Of a DNA stretch of 35,192 bases, positions 8,555 through 15,392 are shown piece by piece. Within the stretch, counting starts at the first letter, position 1, and each line of letters starts with the position of its first letter. The DNA is from Reyranella sp. (GTDB lineage: Bacteria > Pseudomonadota > Alphaproteobacteria > Reyranellales > Reyranellaceae): positions 1 through 35,192 of the forward strand of contig JALHMO010000069.1 in the NCBI GenBank assembly GCA_022844015.1, given 5' to 3'. A model generated the notes under the pieces. It had not been told where the DNA came from. It saw nothing but the letters and a program-made list of their open reading frames with translations, and searched no databases. The position numbers and the translations under genes are program-made.

Positions 8555-9529
8555 TTGAACATCACGCGTCGCGGCGCGGTCGCGGGCTTGACCGCCTTGC
8601 CGCTCGTACCGGCTGTTGCCCAGCAGCCGGCTTTTCCGACGAAGCCGCTCACCCTCATCGTCCCGTTCCCGGCGGGCGGCCCGGCCGACATCTTCGGCCG
8701 CAATCTCGCCCAGGCGATGACCGGCGGGCTCGGCCAGCCGATCGTGGTCGAGAACAAGAGCGGCGCGGCGGGCGTCACCGGTATCGACTTCGTCGCCAAG
8801 GCGGGCACCGACGCGCACGTCATGGGCCTGATGAGCGCCAGCGCCGGTTCCATCATGCAGAGCCTCATGCCCAGGATGCCGTTCGATCCCGCCAAGGACC
8901 TCGCCCCGATCGTGCTGGTGGTTCGCGTGCAGGAGGTCATGGCGGTCAATGCCAAGCTCGGCATCGACGACATGAAGGCCCTGATCGCTCGCGCCAAGGC
9001 CGAGCCGGGCAAGATCACGTGCGCCTCGGCCGGAACCGGCGGAATCACCCACCTCGCCATCGAGCTGTTCAAGCGCGAGACCGGCGCCGACCTTCTGCAT
9101 GTGCCCTATCGCGGCGCGGCGCCGGCAATCAACGACCTGCTGGCGGGAACGGTGAACACGACCATCCTCGATGTGCCCGCCGTCCTGCCGCATATCCGTT
9201 CCGGCGCCCTGAAGGCGCTCGCGGTGACGTCCGATACCCGGGCGCCGCTGCTGCCCAACGTTCCGACCATGCGCGAGCTCGGCTTTCCCAAGGTCAATTC
9301 CGACAACTGGTACGCCCTGGTCTCGCCGGGTGCCTCGAGCGCCGAGGCACGCCAGAAGATCTTCGACGCCGCAAGCGCCGCCCTGAAGTCGAAGCAGATT
9401 GTCGATGCCTATGCCGCAGTCGGCGGCATCGCAGGCGGCGGCACCTCGGCCGAGCTCGCCGCCTTCCTGCGCGAGGAAGTTGCGAAGTGGGCTGCCGTCA
9501 TCAAGGCCGCCAACGTCAAGCTCGAGTAG
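8555..9529 (+). CDS. Bug/TctC-family periplasmic solute-binding protein
   Basis: Bug proteins are periplasmic receptors, usually for carboxylates or aromatic acids, that work with TctA/TctB membrane proteins or act as sensors. The 324-residue protein starts at TTG 8555, with GGAGG at 8543-8547 giving a seven-base spacer; an open frame continues upstream to 8501 without such a site. The N-terminus reads ITRRGAVAGLTALPLVPAVA then QQ, a twin-arginine-like signal ending in A-x-A. The mature part shows family features: PTKPLTLIVPFPAGGPADIF, VVENKSGAAGVTG, DLLHVPYRGAAPAINDLLAG and PNVPTMRELG. No TctA or TctB gene is adjacent, so it is an orphan receptor. It is followed after three bases by the degenerate alpha/beta hydrolase and then an esterase, probably one operon. 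Confidence 0.92.
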   Translation: MNITRRGAVAGLTALPLVPAVAQQPAFPTKPLTLIVPFPAGGPADIFGRNLAQAMTGGLGQPIVVENKSGAAGVTGIDFVAKAGTDAHVMGLMSASAGSIMQSLMPRMPFDPAKDLAPIVLVVRVQEVMAVNAKLGIDDMKALIARAKAEPGKITCASAGTGGITHLAIELFKRETGADLLHVPYRGAAPAINDLLAGTVNTTILDVPAVLPHIRSGALKALAVTSDTRAPLLPNVPTMRELGFPKVNSDNWYALVSPGASSAEARQKIFDAASAALKSKQIVDAYAAVGGIAGGGTSAELAAFLREEVAKWAAVIKAANVKLE

Positions 9530-9532
9530 ACC

Positions 9533-10339
9533 GTGGCCCTCGACGTCCGACGCGGGCTGGCGAGAACCTTCGCCGGCCACATCCACTGGCGGGCCTGCGG
9601 CGAGCAGGGTCCGGTCGTCATGGTGAGCCACATCAACCAGCAGAGCTCGGCCGTGATGGCCGAGCTGCTGCAGGCCTTGGGCGCCCACTACCGCGCCGTC
9701 GCCATCGACTATCCGAGCCACGGCCATTCCGATCACATCGACTGGCAGCCGACCATCGAGGACTACGCCCGGGCGGTGATCGAGACCATGGATGCGCTGA
9801 AGATCGAGCGCGCCACGGCGCTTGGCGAGGCAGTCGGCTCGGCCGTGTCGATCGCGCTGGGATCGCGCTGGCCGCAGCGCATCGACAGGGCGGTGCTGAT
9901 CAACACGCCGTTCTTCACCGACGCCGACACCGCCAAGAACGACATCGCCGACATCGCCAAGGTGCGACCGAGCGATTCCTCGGGCTTCCCGGCGCCGCGC
10001 TCGATCGAGTTCCTGCTGCAGCACGATCCCGAGCACGCACCGATGGCGCCGACGCAGTCGTGGATGGACCGCATCAACACCGCCCAGCTCGAGATCGGCC
10101 GCGACCGCTGGCAGGCGATGGGCGCGCTGGCGAAATTCGACACGCTGGCCGGCATGGCGGCGCTCCGGTGCCCGGTGCTGATGCTGTACGGCGAGCATTT
10201 CATCTACGGCAAGCATCGCGCGCGCCTGCAGGCCCAGTGCCCGCACGCCCGCGTCGAGATCGTGCCGGGCGGCCGCTTCTGCATGAGCTGGGAGCGCGCC
10301 ACCGACATCGCCGCCCATGTCCGCGGCTTCGTAAGCTGA
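9533..10339 (+). CDS. Alpha/beta-hydrolase-fold protein lacking the catalytic triad
   Basis: A 268-residue alpha/beta hydrolase-fold protein starting with GTG three bases after the Bug receptor stop, so probably co-translated. The fold is clear: AIDYPSHGHSDH (strand 4 region), the elbow region IERATALGEAVGSAVSIALG, the late strand VLMLYGEHFIYG, and EIVPGGRFCMSWE near the end. The nucleophile elbow G-x-Ser-x-G reads G-E-A-V-G with A100 at the nucleophile; the usual G-x-x-Asp reads GEHF with F223; and the usual GGH reads GGR with R248. All three expected triad positions are therefore non-catalytic. It may be a binding or regulatory pseudo-enzyme, or use another mechanism. The frame is intact and coding-like, so it is not an obvious pseudogene. 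Confidence 0.85.
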   Translation: MALDVRRGLARTFAGHIHWRACGEQGPVVMVSHINQQSSAVMAELLQALGAHYRAVAIDYPSHGHSDHIDWQPTIEDYARAVIETMDALKIERATALGEAVGSAVSIALGSRWPQRIDRAVLINTPFFTDADTAKNDIADIAKVRPSDSSGFPAPRSIEFLLQHDPEHAPMAPTQSWMDRINTAQLEIGRDRWQAMGALAKFDTLAGMAALRCPVLMLYGEHFIYGKHRARLQAQCPHARVEIVPGGRFCMSWERATDIAAHVRGFVS

Positions 10340-10353
10340 GATCGAGGAACGTC

Positions 10354-11301
10354 ATGCTCGACAAGGAAGCCCGCAGCCTGCTCGACCTGATGGAGCAGGC
10401 CGTCCAGGCCGGACGGCCCAGGCTCAATACCCTGCCGTATGCCGAGGGCCGGACTGCGGTCGACAAGATGTCGGAGGACAGCGAAGCCGAGCCGCCCGAC
10501 GTCGGCGCGGTGACGGACGGAGCGTTCGCCGGCCCCGGTGGCCAGATCGGCTTCCGCCGCTATCGACCGCTCGGCGCGTCGCCGGGACCGCTCGCCACGT
10601 TGATCTACTATCACGGCGGCGGCTTCGTGATCGGCAACGTCGACACGCACGATTCGACCTGCCGACGGCTCGCCAACAAGAGCCGCTGCCAGGTGATCTC
10701 GATCGACTATCGCCTGGCGCCCGAGCATCCCTTCCCGGCGCCGACCGACGACGGCGTGGCGGCGTTCTGCCACATCCGCGACAACGCCGTGCAGTTCGAC
10801 GCCGACCCGGCGCGCCTGGCGGTGGGCGGCGACTCAGCCGGCGGCGCCGTCGCCGCCGTGGTCTGCCAGACTTGCCGCGACGCCGACGATCCCGGCCCGG
10901 CATTCCAGATGCTGATCTATCCGGCGACGGATTCCAGCCGCGTCAGCGCCTCGCGCACCGCCTTCGCCGAAGGCTACTTCCTCACCAGGGACCTGATCGA
11001 CTGGTTCTGGAAGGCCTACGTGCCGGCCGGCATCGACCAGAGCGATCTGCGTTTGTCACCGCTGCTGGCCAAGGATTTCAGCGGCCTGCCGCCGGCCTTC
11101 GTGCTGACGGCGGGCTACGACCCGCTACGCGACGAAGGCCGCGCCTACGCCGACCGGCTGATCGACGCCGGCGTCAAGACGACCTACGTCAATTACCCGG
11201 GCACGATCCACGGCTTCTTCTCGTTGACCCGCTTCCTGCAGCAGGGCCTCAAGGCGAACGACGAGGCCGCAGCGGTTCTCGCGGCGCACTTCGGGACCTA
11301 G
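10354..11301 (+). CDS. HSL-family alpha/beta hydrolase (carboxylesterase/lipase)
   Basis: A cytosolic ester hydrolase of the hormone-sensitive-lipase (bacterial family IV) group, 315 residues. The oxyanion motif HGGGFV is at 87-92, and the nucleophile motif GDSAGG at 159-164 with S161. D256 in GYDPLRDEG and H286 in TIHGFF complete the triad. DYRLAPEHPFPAP is also typical. The ATG at 10354 has GAGGA eight bases upstream and lies 14 bases after the preceding gene. As the only intact hydrolase of the three-gene run, it may act on the compound bound by the Bug receptor; that is inference. Substrate unknown. Confidence 0.93.
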   Translation: MLDKEARSLLDLMEQAVQAGRPRLNTLPYAEGRTAVDKMSEDSEAEPPDVGAVTDGAFAGPGGQIGFRRYRPLGASPGPLATLIYYHGGGFVIGNVDTHDSTCRRLANKSRCQVISIDYRLAPEHPFPAPTDDGVAAFCHIRDNAVQFDADPARLAVGGDSAGGAVAAVVCQTCRDADDPGPAFQMLIYPATDSSRVSASRTAFAEGYFLTRDLIDWFWKAYVPAGIDQSDLRLSPLLAKDFSGLPPAFVLTAGYDPLRDEGRAYADRLIDAGVKTTYVNYPGTIHGFFSLTRFLQQGLKANDEAAAVLAAHFGT

Positions 11302-11315
11302 CCACTTTTCCTGGT

Positions 11316-11345
11316 AAGAAACTGGCGGCTCGCCGCCGGTTTCTT
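11316..11345 (+). terminator. Hairpin after the esterase gene
   Basis: AAGAAACTGGCGGC pairs with GCCGCCGGTTTCTT across two bases (one G-T pair), starting 15 bases after the esterase stop. The 3' arm is T-rich (GGTTTCTT) but no separate U-tract follows. A transcription terminator or RNA-stabilising stem for the 8555-11301 run is likely. Confidence 0.55.
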
Positions 11346-11386
11346 GACACGGCGGGTCGGCCCTCGGGCCGGTGGGGAACTCCTAT

Positions 11387-11417
11387 GAAGATCGGGGCGG
11401 GTACCGCCCCGATCTTC
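11387..11417. terminator. Perfect 14-bp-stem hairpin in a convergent gap
   Basis: GAAGATCGGGGCGG and CCGCCCCGATCTTC are perfect complements around the three-base loop GTA. There is no U-tract on either side. Its position between convergent genes suggests a bidirectional terminator or an RNA-end stabiliser. Confidence 0.5.
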
Positions 11418-11450
11418 CCGGCATCGTGGGGCGCGCCGGCGTGCTGGGCG

Positions 11451-11497
11451 TCTCCCCAGCTATGCTGCTACGGAGTGGACACATCTCAAGTCCCTCC
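11451..11497 (-). repeat. GAGATGTG-family repeat, inverted copy
   Basis: Read on the minus strand it gives GGAGGGACTTGAGATGTG, then TCCACTCCGTAGCAGC, then ATAGCTGGGGAGA. This matches the plus-strand copy at 11685-11733 with few changes, so the two form an inverted pair around the CGTCATCCCG palindrome. Confidence 0.7.
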
Positions 11498-11526
11498 TCG
11501 CAGGGCATGCGCATCCGGAAGGACAC

Positions 11527-11646
11527 CGTCATCCCGACCGGAGCCGAGCGTAGCGAGGCGTAGTGGAGGGACCTTTCTTGCTGCAGCACCCGCAAGAAAG
11601 GTCCCTCGACTGCACCGCCCCTCGGGCGGCTCCGCTCGGGATGACG
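11527..11646. repeat. Palindromic repeat of the CGTCATCCCGAC family, copy 2
   Basis: It starts CGTCATCCCGACCGGAGC and ends GCTCGGGATGACG; the inner arms GAGGGACCTTTCTTG and CAAGAAAGGTCCCTC are perfect complements around a short centre. This is a near-complete hairpin of about 120 bp and the cleaner of the two copies. Confidence 0.8.
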
Positions 11647-11684
11647 GGAAACTTGCCGAGTGCGAATGCGCTGCGACGACGGGG

Positions 11685-11733
11685 GGAGGGATTTGAGATG
11701 TGTTCACTCCGAAGCAGCGAAGCCGGGGAGGAG
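11685..11733 (+). repeat. GAGATGTG-family repeat, direct copy
   Basis: GGAGGGATTTGAGATGTG then TTCACTCCGAAGCAGCG then AAGCCGGGGAGGAGG. It lies immediately downstream of the stop codon of the minus-strand cyclase gene and mirrors the copy at 11451-11497. Confidence 0.7.
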
Positions 11734-11743
11734 GTCGATTGCC

Positions 11744-13504
11744 TCAGCCCGGCCGCAGCCGCACGAAGCTGATCGGATCGGCGAAGCCCTTCAGCGCCAC
11801 GCTCTCCTCGCCCGACGCCACGGCGGCGATCAGCTCGCGAACCGCAGGATCGTCCGCCACCGCGCGGCTCAGCACGATGTCGCCGCCCTCGCTCTGGCCC
11901 TGCAGGCGGGCGGCCATGTTCACCGTCGAGCCGAAATAGTCGAGGCGGTCGTTGAGCGTGACGACCACGCTCGGGCCGGCATGAATGCCGAGCTTCAGCA
12001 CCAGCTCGTGGCCCGCGATGCGCGCCTGCATGGCGAGCGCCGCCGTCACGGCGTCGGCCGGATCGCCGAACGCGGCCATCACGGCGTCGCCGATCGTCTT
12101 GACGACCGCGCCGTTGTGGTCACGGACGATGCCGGCAAGCAGGGCGAAATGCTCGCGCACGAGATTGAAGGCCACCGAATCACCGACCCGCTCATAGAGC
12201 GCCGTCGACCCGCGCAGGTCGCTGAACAGCAGGGCCACGTGGCCGACGCCCGCCTCGTCGCCCGGTCGCAGGGTCGCTTCCGAGAAGAGATCGCGAAACG
12301 CCTGCAGCGAGATCACTTCCGGCGCCGTCAGGGCCTCGCGCGTCCAGGTGCGGTCCTCGATCAGTGCCGCCAGCTCGAAGCCCGCGTCGTTGACGAAGGT
12401 GATGGACCCGGCCTCACCCGCCGGCATCGCCTCGACGCCGGTCGCCGTCGCACGAAGGCCCGGGAAAGCGCCGCCGCGATGCTCGACGTCGACGAACGTC
12501 CCGGGATGCAGCGTCCGCAGGCGATAGCTGCCGGCCGGCAGGTCGAGGCGGATCACCCGCGTCTCGCCGGGCGCCAGCAGGAGTTGAGCGGCGACGTGCG
12601 GCGTCGCCAGCGGGCCGCTCAGGCAGAACCCCCCGGCCAGAAGCGGACGCACCGCAGGTGCCGGCGCGAAGCTCAGCTCGACATTGCGCTCGAAGTCGCG
12701 GTCGTAGTCGATGTTGCACGACGGACAGTGTGCGCCGCGCGGCAGCTCGCTCAGCGCGCTGGCCGTGAGCTTGGCGCCGCGACAGTTGGTGCACAGCAGA
12801 TCCCATTTCATCGTCAGCAGGCCGGCGCGCACGCCGGCCAGGCAGGCTTCGATGGCCGTGCGCTGCGGCACCCCGAGCTCGCGCGCGATCAGCTTGGGCT
12901 TGAGATGGGCCAGGTCGGTCGCCATGCCGGTCAGCACCAGATCGGCCAGCTTGCCGCCGAGCCCGTTGCCGTAGGGGCTGCGGTCGATCTCGACGGCGAG
13001 CGCTGTCGCCCGCTCGCGCGCACCGGCCGGCAACTCGGGCGGCGGCAGGTCGAAATGGGTGACGCGCTCGCCCTTGGCGAACGCCACGGCCTCGACGATG
13101 CGCTTGCCGACGACCTCGCCCGCCTTTGCCCCCAGTCGTGCACCGAACAGCCGCCCGACGATCGAGAGCGGCTCCCATTCCAGGGTGTAGGAGAGCTTGC
13201 TGCCGGCCCCCTCGGCCTCGAGCTCGAAGATCGGCCCGAAGCGGCGGAACGGCCCCTTGGTGAACTCCCTGGCCTGCCGGAAGTAGCGGCCGTGGATCCA
13301 CTCGTAGGGCTTCTCCTCCCATTCGAGCGTGAAGCCCGCGGCCTTGCCGCTGCCCCGGCGCAGGATCGTGCCGTTGGGCTGCGGCGTCTCCTCCAGCCTG
13401 TAGGGCGGCAGGCCCATCGCCTCGTTGAACCGGTTGGTGTCGGCCAGCACCGGCCACAACGCCTCCGGCGGCAGGTCGAACGTCCAGGTCCAGGTGCGGC
13501 GCAT
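11744..13504 (-). CDS. SRPBCC / zinc-ribbon / class III adenylate-guanylate cyclase protein
   Basis: A soluble 586-residue multidomain protein with no signal or membrane segment. Residues 1-150 resemble an SRPBCC (START-like) ligand or coenzyme-binding fold (FDLPPEALWPVLADTNRFNE). A middle region (about 155-390) contains a four-cysteine zinc-ribbon-like CTNC (238-241) and CPSC (260-263), resembling the DUF5939-type partner of cyclases. Residues 420-570 form a class III cyclase domain: metal aspartates D429 (FSDLRGST) and D473 (TIGDAVMA), K469, and N529/R533 (VNMAARL). The usual base-selecting Asp is Ser526, so ATP versus GTP preference is uncertain. The ATG at 13504 has weak AAGG upstream. 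The frame continues without a stop into the neighbouring gene's antisense-phase sequence, but domain starts support 13504. It lies downstream of the CDP-diacylglycerol pyrophosphatase gene, 89 bp away. Confidence 0.87.
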   Translation of the reverse strand: MRRTWTWTFDLPPEALWPVLADTNRFNEAMGLPPYRLEETPQPNGTILRRGSGKAAGFTLEWEEKPYEWIHGRYFRQAREFTKGPFRRFGPIFELEAEGAGSKLSYTLEWEPLSIVGRLFGARLGAKAGEVVGKRIVEAVAFAKGERVTHFDLPPPELPAGARERATALAVEIDRSPYGNGLGGKLADLVLTGMATDLAHLKPKLIARELGVPQRTAIEACLAGVRAGLLTMKWDLLCTNCRGAKLTASALSELPRGAHCPSCNIDYDRDFERNVELSFAPAPAVRPLLAGGFCLSGPLATPHVAAQLLLAPGETRVIRLDLPAGSYRLRTLHPGTFVDVEHRGGAFPGLRATATGVEAMPAGEAGSITFVNDAGFELAALIEDRTWTREALTAPEVISLQAFRDLFSEATLRPGDEAGVGHVALLFSDLRGSTALYERVGDSVAFNLVREHFALLAGIVRDHNGAVVKTIGDAVMAAFGDPADAVTAALAMQARIAGHELVLKLGIHAGPSVVVTLNDRLDYFGSTVNMAARLQGQSEGGDIVLSRAVADDPAVRELIAAVASGEESVALKGFADPISFVRLRPG

Positions 13505-13593
13505 GACCTTGGTACTGTACCACCGGCCCGCCCGGATGAGTCGGGCCGCTTCACAGGCCGGTGAACGGAGCCCCGCCGGGACTCCTGGCGCTC

Positions 13594-14358
13594 TCAGAGT
13601 TGGCTGCAGGACTGATCGAGCAGCTCTTCGGCGTGCGCCGTGTTGCCTCCGTCGACCTGGGTATCGAGGACGAAATACTGCCCGGGGGTCACCGATCCGA
13701 CGACCGCGATGCTCTGGTCTGCCATGCGATCCTTGACGGCAGGATCGGCCTGAAAAACCAGGAACGGGCTCTGCTCGCCGGACAGGCTGGTGACCTTGAT
13801 CGCGCGGTAGAGATTGTCGTGAGGCGGCAATCGGAGTGTAACCGGCCTGGCGGGGAAGAAGCCGATCTCGGCCTGGTCGAGCGCCTTCCTGACGGCCGGG
13901 CGCACGCACGAGATGTGGATGTGGAGCTGGTTCTGCGTGCGGGCGTGTGCCGAGTTGATCGCCATCGCGGTGTCGGCTGGCGGAAAGCCGGGATAGGTCC
14001 GCGACTGCGCCCAGCCGTACTGCCAGAAATCCACGACCGGCGCCTGCGCGATCAGGCCATCCTCGATGCCGGTGACCCGTTTGGTCGGGATGATCAGGTA
14101 CGATTGCGGCTTGCGAGGCGAATTGTCCTTGATGATGACGTACTGATCCTTCTTGTCGTAGGCTCGGCAGCCGACGTCGCCTGTCAGCGACCGCTCGCAA
14201 CACTGCGCCAGCGCCCACAGCGTGTCGGGACGGGGCGGCAGGACGCAAGCGGCCGGGTCGGCGGCCTTCTGGGCCGCCGCCGGATGGTCGGCGCAAAGCA
14301 GCACCAAGCCTGCCAGCAAGGCGCAGGCAGCAGATATCGCCGGTTTCGGTCCGCCCAT
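13594..14358 (-). CDS. cdh: CDP-diacylglycerol pyrophosphatase (Cdh family)
   Basis: Cdh hydrolyses CDP-diacylglycerol to phosphatidate and CMP at the cytoplasmic membrane or periplasm. The protein has 254 residues, similar to E. coli Cdh. It starts at ATG 14358 with GGGGGTGG upstream and has a signal sequence or anchor (ACALLAGLVLLCADHPAAAQ). The HIT-like active-site stretch is NQLHIHISCVRP, with LIIPTKRVTGIE upstream and the partner segment SRTYPGFPPADTAMAINSAH. C-terminal elements FLVFQADPAVKDRMADQSIA and CSQL agree with the family. The frame is open further upstream to 14430, but that extension precedes the signal peptide. It is divergent from ppk2 with 104 bp between. Confidence 0.85.
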   Translation of the reverse strand: MGGPKPAISAACALLAGLVLLCADHPAAAQKAADPAACVLPPRPDTLWALAQCCERSLTGDVGCRAYDKKDQYVIIKDNSPRKPQSYLIIPTKRVTGIEDGLIAQAPVVDFWQYGWAQSRTYPGFPPADTAMAINSAHARTQNQLHIHISCVRPAVRKALDQAEIGFFPARPVTLRLPPHDNLYRAIKVTSLSGEQSPFLVFQADPAVKDRMADQSIAVVGSVTPGQYFVLDTQVDGGNTAHAEELLDQSCSQL

Positions 14359-14462
14359 CGCCACCCCCGCACCAAGCCACTGCCGGGACTTTAAGTCCAA
14401 AGTCTCGAAGTTGTCACAAGTGAGCCGCACTTTCCCAGGTCACGACGACGGAGGAGTTCGCA

Positions 14463-15392
14463 ATGAGCGTCGAGAAAGTCGAGCGGAGCCTGGCAGACAA
14501 GCTGCGCAACGAGCTGGCCGACAGCATCGATGAAGAGCTCGAGCTCGAGATCGATGACGACATGCTGGATCGCACGGCCAAGCTCGGAGGGGACGACCTC
14601 GGCACGGGACCGGCCGACGGCTCGGATCGCCACCAGTACTTCCGAGAGCTGCTGCGGCTGCAGGGCGAGCTGGTCAAGCTGCAGGACTGGGTCGTCCACC
14701 GGAAGCTCAAGGTGGTCGTGCTGTTCGAAGGCCGCGACGCCGCCGGCAAGGGCGGCGTGATCAAGCGGGTGACCCAGCGCCTCAACCCGCGCATCTGCCG
14801 CACCGTGGCCCTGTCGGCGCCGACCGACCGGGAGCGCAGCCAGTGGTACTTCCAGCGTTACGTGTCGCACCTGCCGGGCGGCGGCGAGATCGTGCTGTTC
14901 GACCGCAGCTGGTACAATCGCGCCGGCGTCGAGCGCGTCATGGGCTTCTGCAGCGAGGCCGACGTCGAGGAATTCTTCCGCACCGTCCCCGAGTTCGAGC
15001 GCATGCTGGTGCGCTCGGGCATCGTGCTCGTCAAGTACTGGTTCTCGATCACCGACGACGAGCAGAACGAGCGCTTCCTGATGCGCATCCACGACCCACT
15101 GAAGCAGTGGAAGCTCAGTCCCATGGATCTCGAGTCGCGGCGCCGCTGGGAGAACTACACCAAGGCCAAGGAGGAGATGCTGGCGCGCACCCACATTCCC
15201 GAGGCGCCGTGGTGGGTGGTCGAGGGCAACGACAAGAAGAAGGCCCGCCTCAACTGCATCCACCACCTGCTGCAGCAGGTTCCGTATGACGAGGTCGAGC
15301 ACCAGCCCATCGTGCTGCCGCCGCGCGAGCACAAGCCCGACTACGCCCGCGCGCCCGTGCCGCAGACCATGTACGTGCCCTCGGTGTACTGA
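14463..15392 (+). CDS. ppk2: Polyphosphate kinase 2
   Basis: PPK2 transfers phosphate between polyphosphate and nucleoside diphosphates, usually making GTP or ATP from polyphosphate. The 309-residue protein has one PPK2 domain: Walker A FEGRDAAGKGGVIKRVTQ (88-105), Walker B and lid start VLFDRSWYNRAGVERVMGF (144-162), and the C-terminal SPMDLESRRRWENYTKAKEEM. The first 50 residues are acidic and charged. ATG 14463 is preceded by GGAGGAG. Its stop TGA (15390-15392) overlaps the ATG of the decarboxylase gene, implying translational coupling. The single-domain length fits class I or III; the nucleotide preference cannot be read from the sequence. Confidence 0.95.
   Translation: MSVEKVERSLADKLRNELADSIDEELELEIDDDMLDRTAKLGGDDLGTGPADGSDRHQYFRELLRLQGELVKLQDWVVHRKLKVVVLFEGRDAAGKGGVIKRVTQRLNPRICRTVALSAPTDRERSQWYFQRYVSHLPGGGEIVLFDRSWYNRAGVERVMGFCSEADVEEFFRTVPEFERMLVRSGIVLVKYWFSITDDEQNERFLMRIHDPLKQWKLSPMDLESRRRWENYTKAKEEMLARTHIPEAPWWVVEGNDKKKARLNCIHHLLQQVPYDEVEHQPIVLPPREHKPDYARAPVPQTMYVPSVY

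Larger units (their letters stand above)
11302..11743. other. Convergent gap packed with hairpins and repeats
   Basis: This 442-bp gap separates two convergent genes. In order it contains a 14-bp-stem hairpin (11316-11345), a perfect 14-bp-stem hairpin (11387-11417), an inverted copy of the GAGATGTG repeat (11451-11497), the CGTCATCCCG palindrome (11527-11646) and a direct-orientation GAGATGTG copy (11685-11733). No gene is supported. Confidence 0.7.

Noticed and set aside
5797..9072. A 1091-codon open frame on the minus strand opposite glgP and the Bug receptor
   Set aside because: It is antisense to two well-supported genes, shows no known domain, and is of the composition expected from the opposite strand of GC-rich codons.
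11744..14380. A single 878-residue fusion protein reaching from the cyclase into the cdh region
   Set aside because: The upstream part is a different frame of the cdh gene and has no domain; the cyclase protein begins naturally at 13504.
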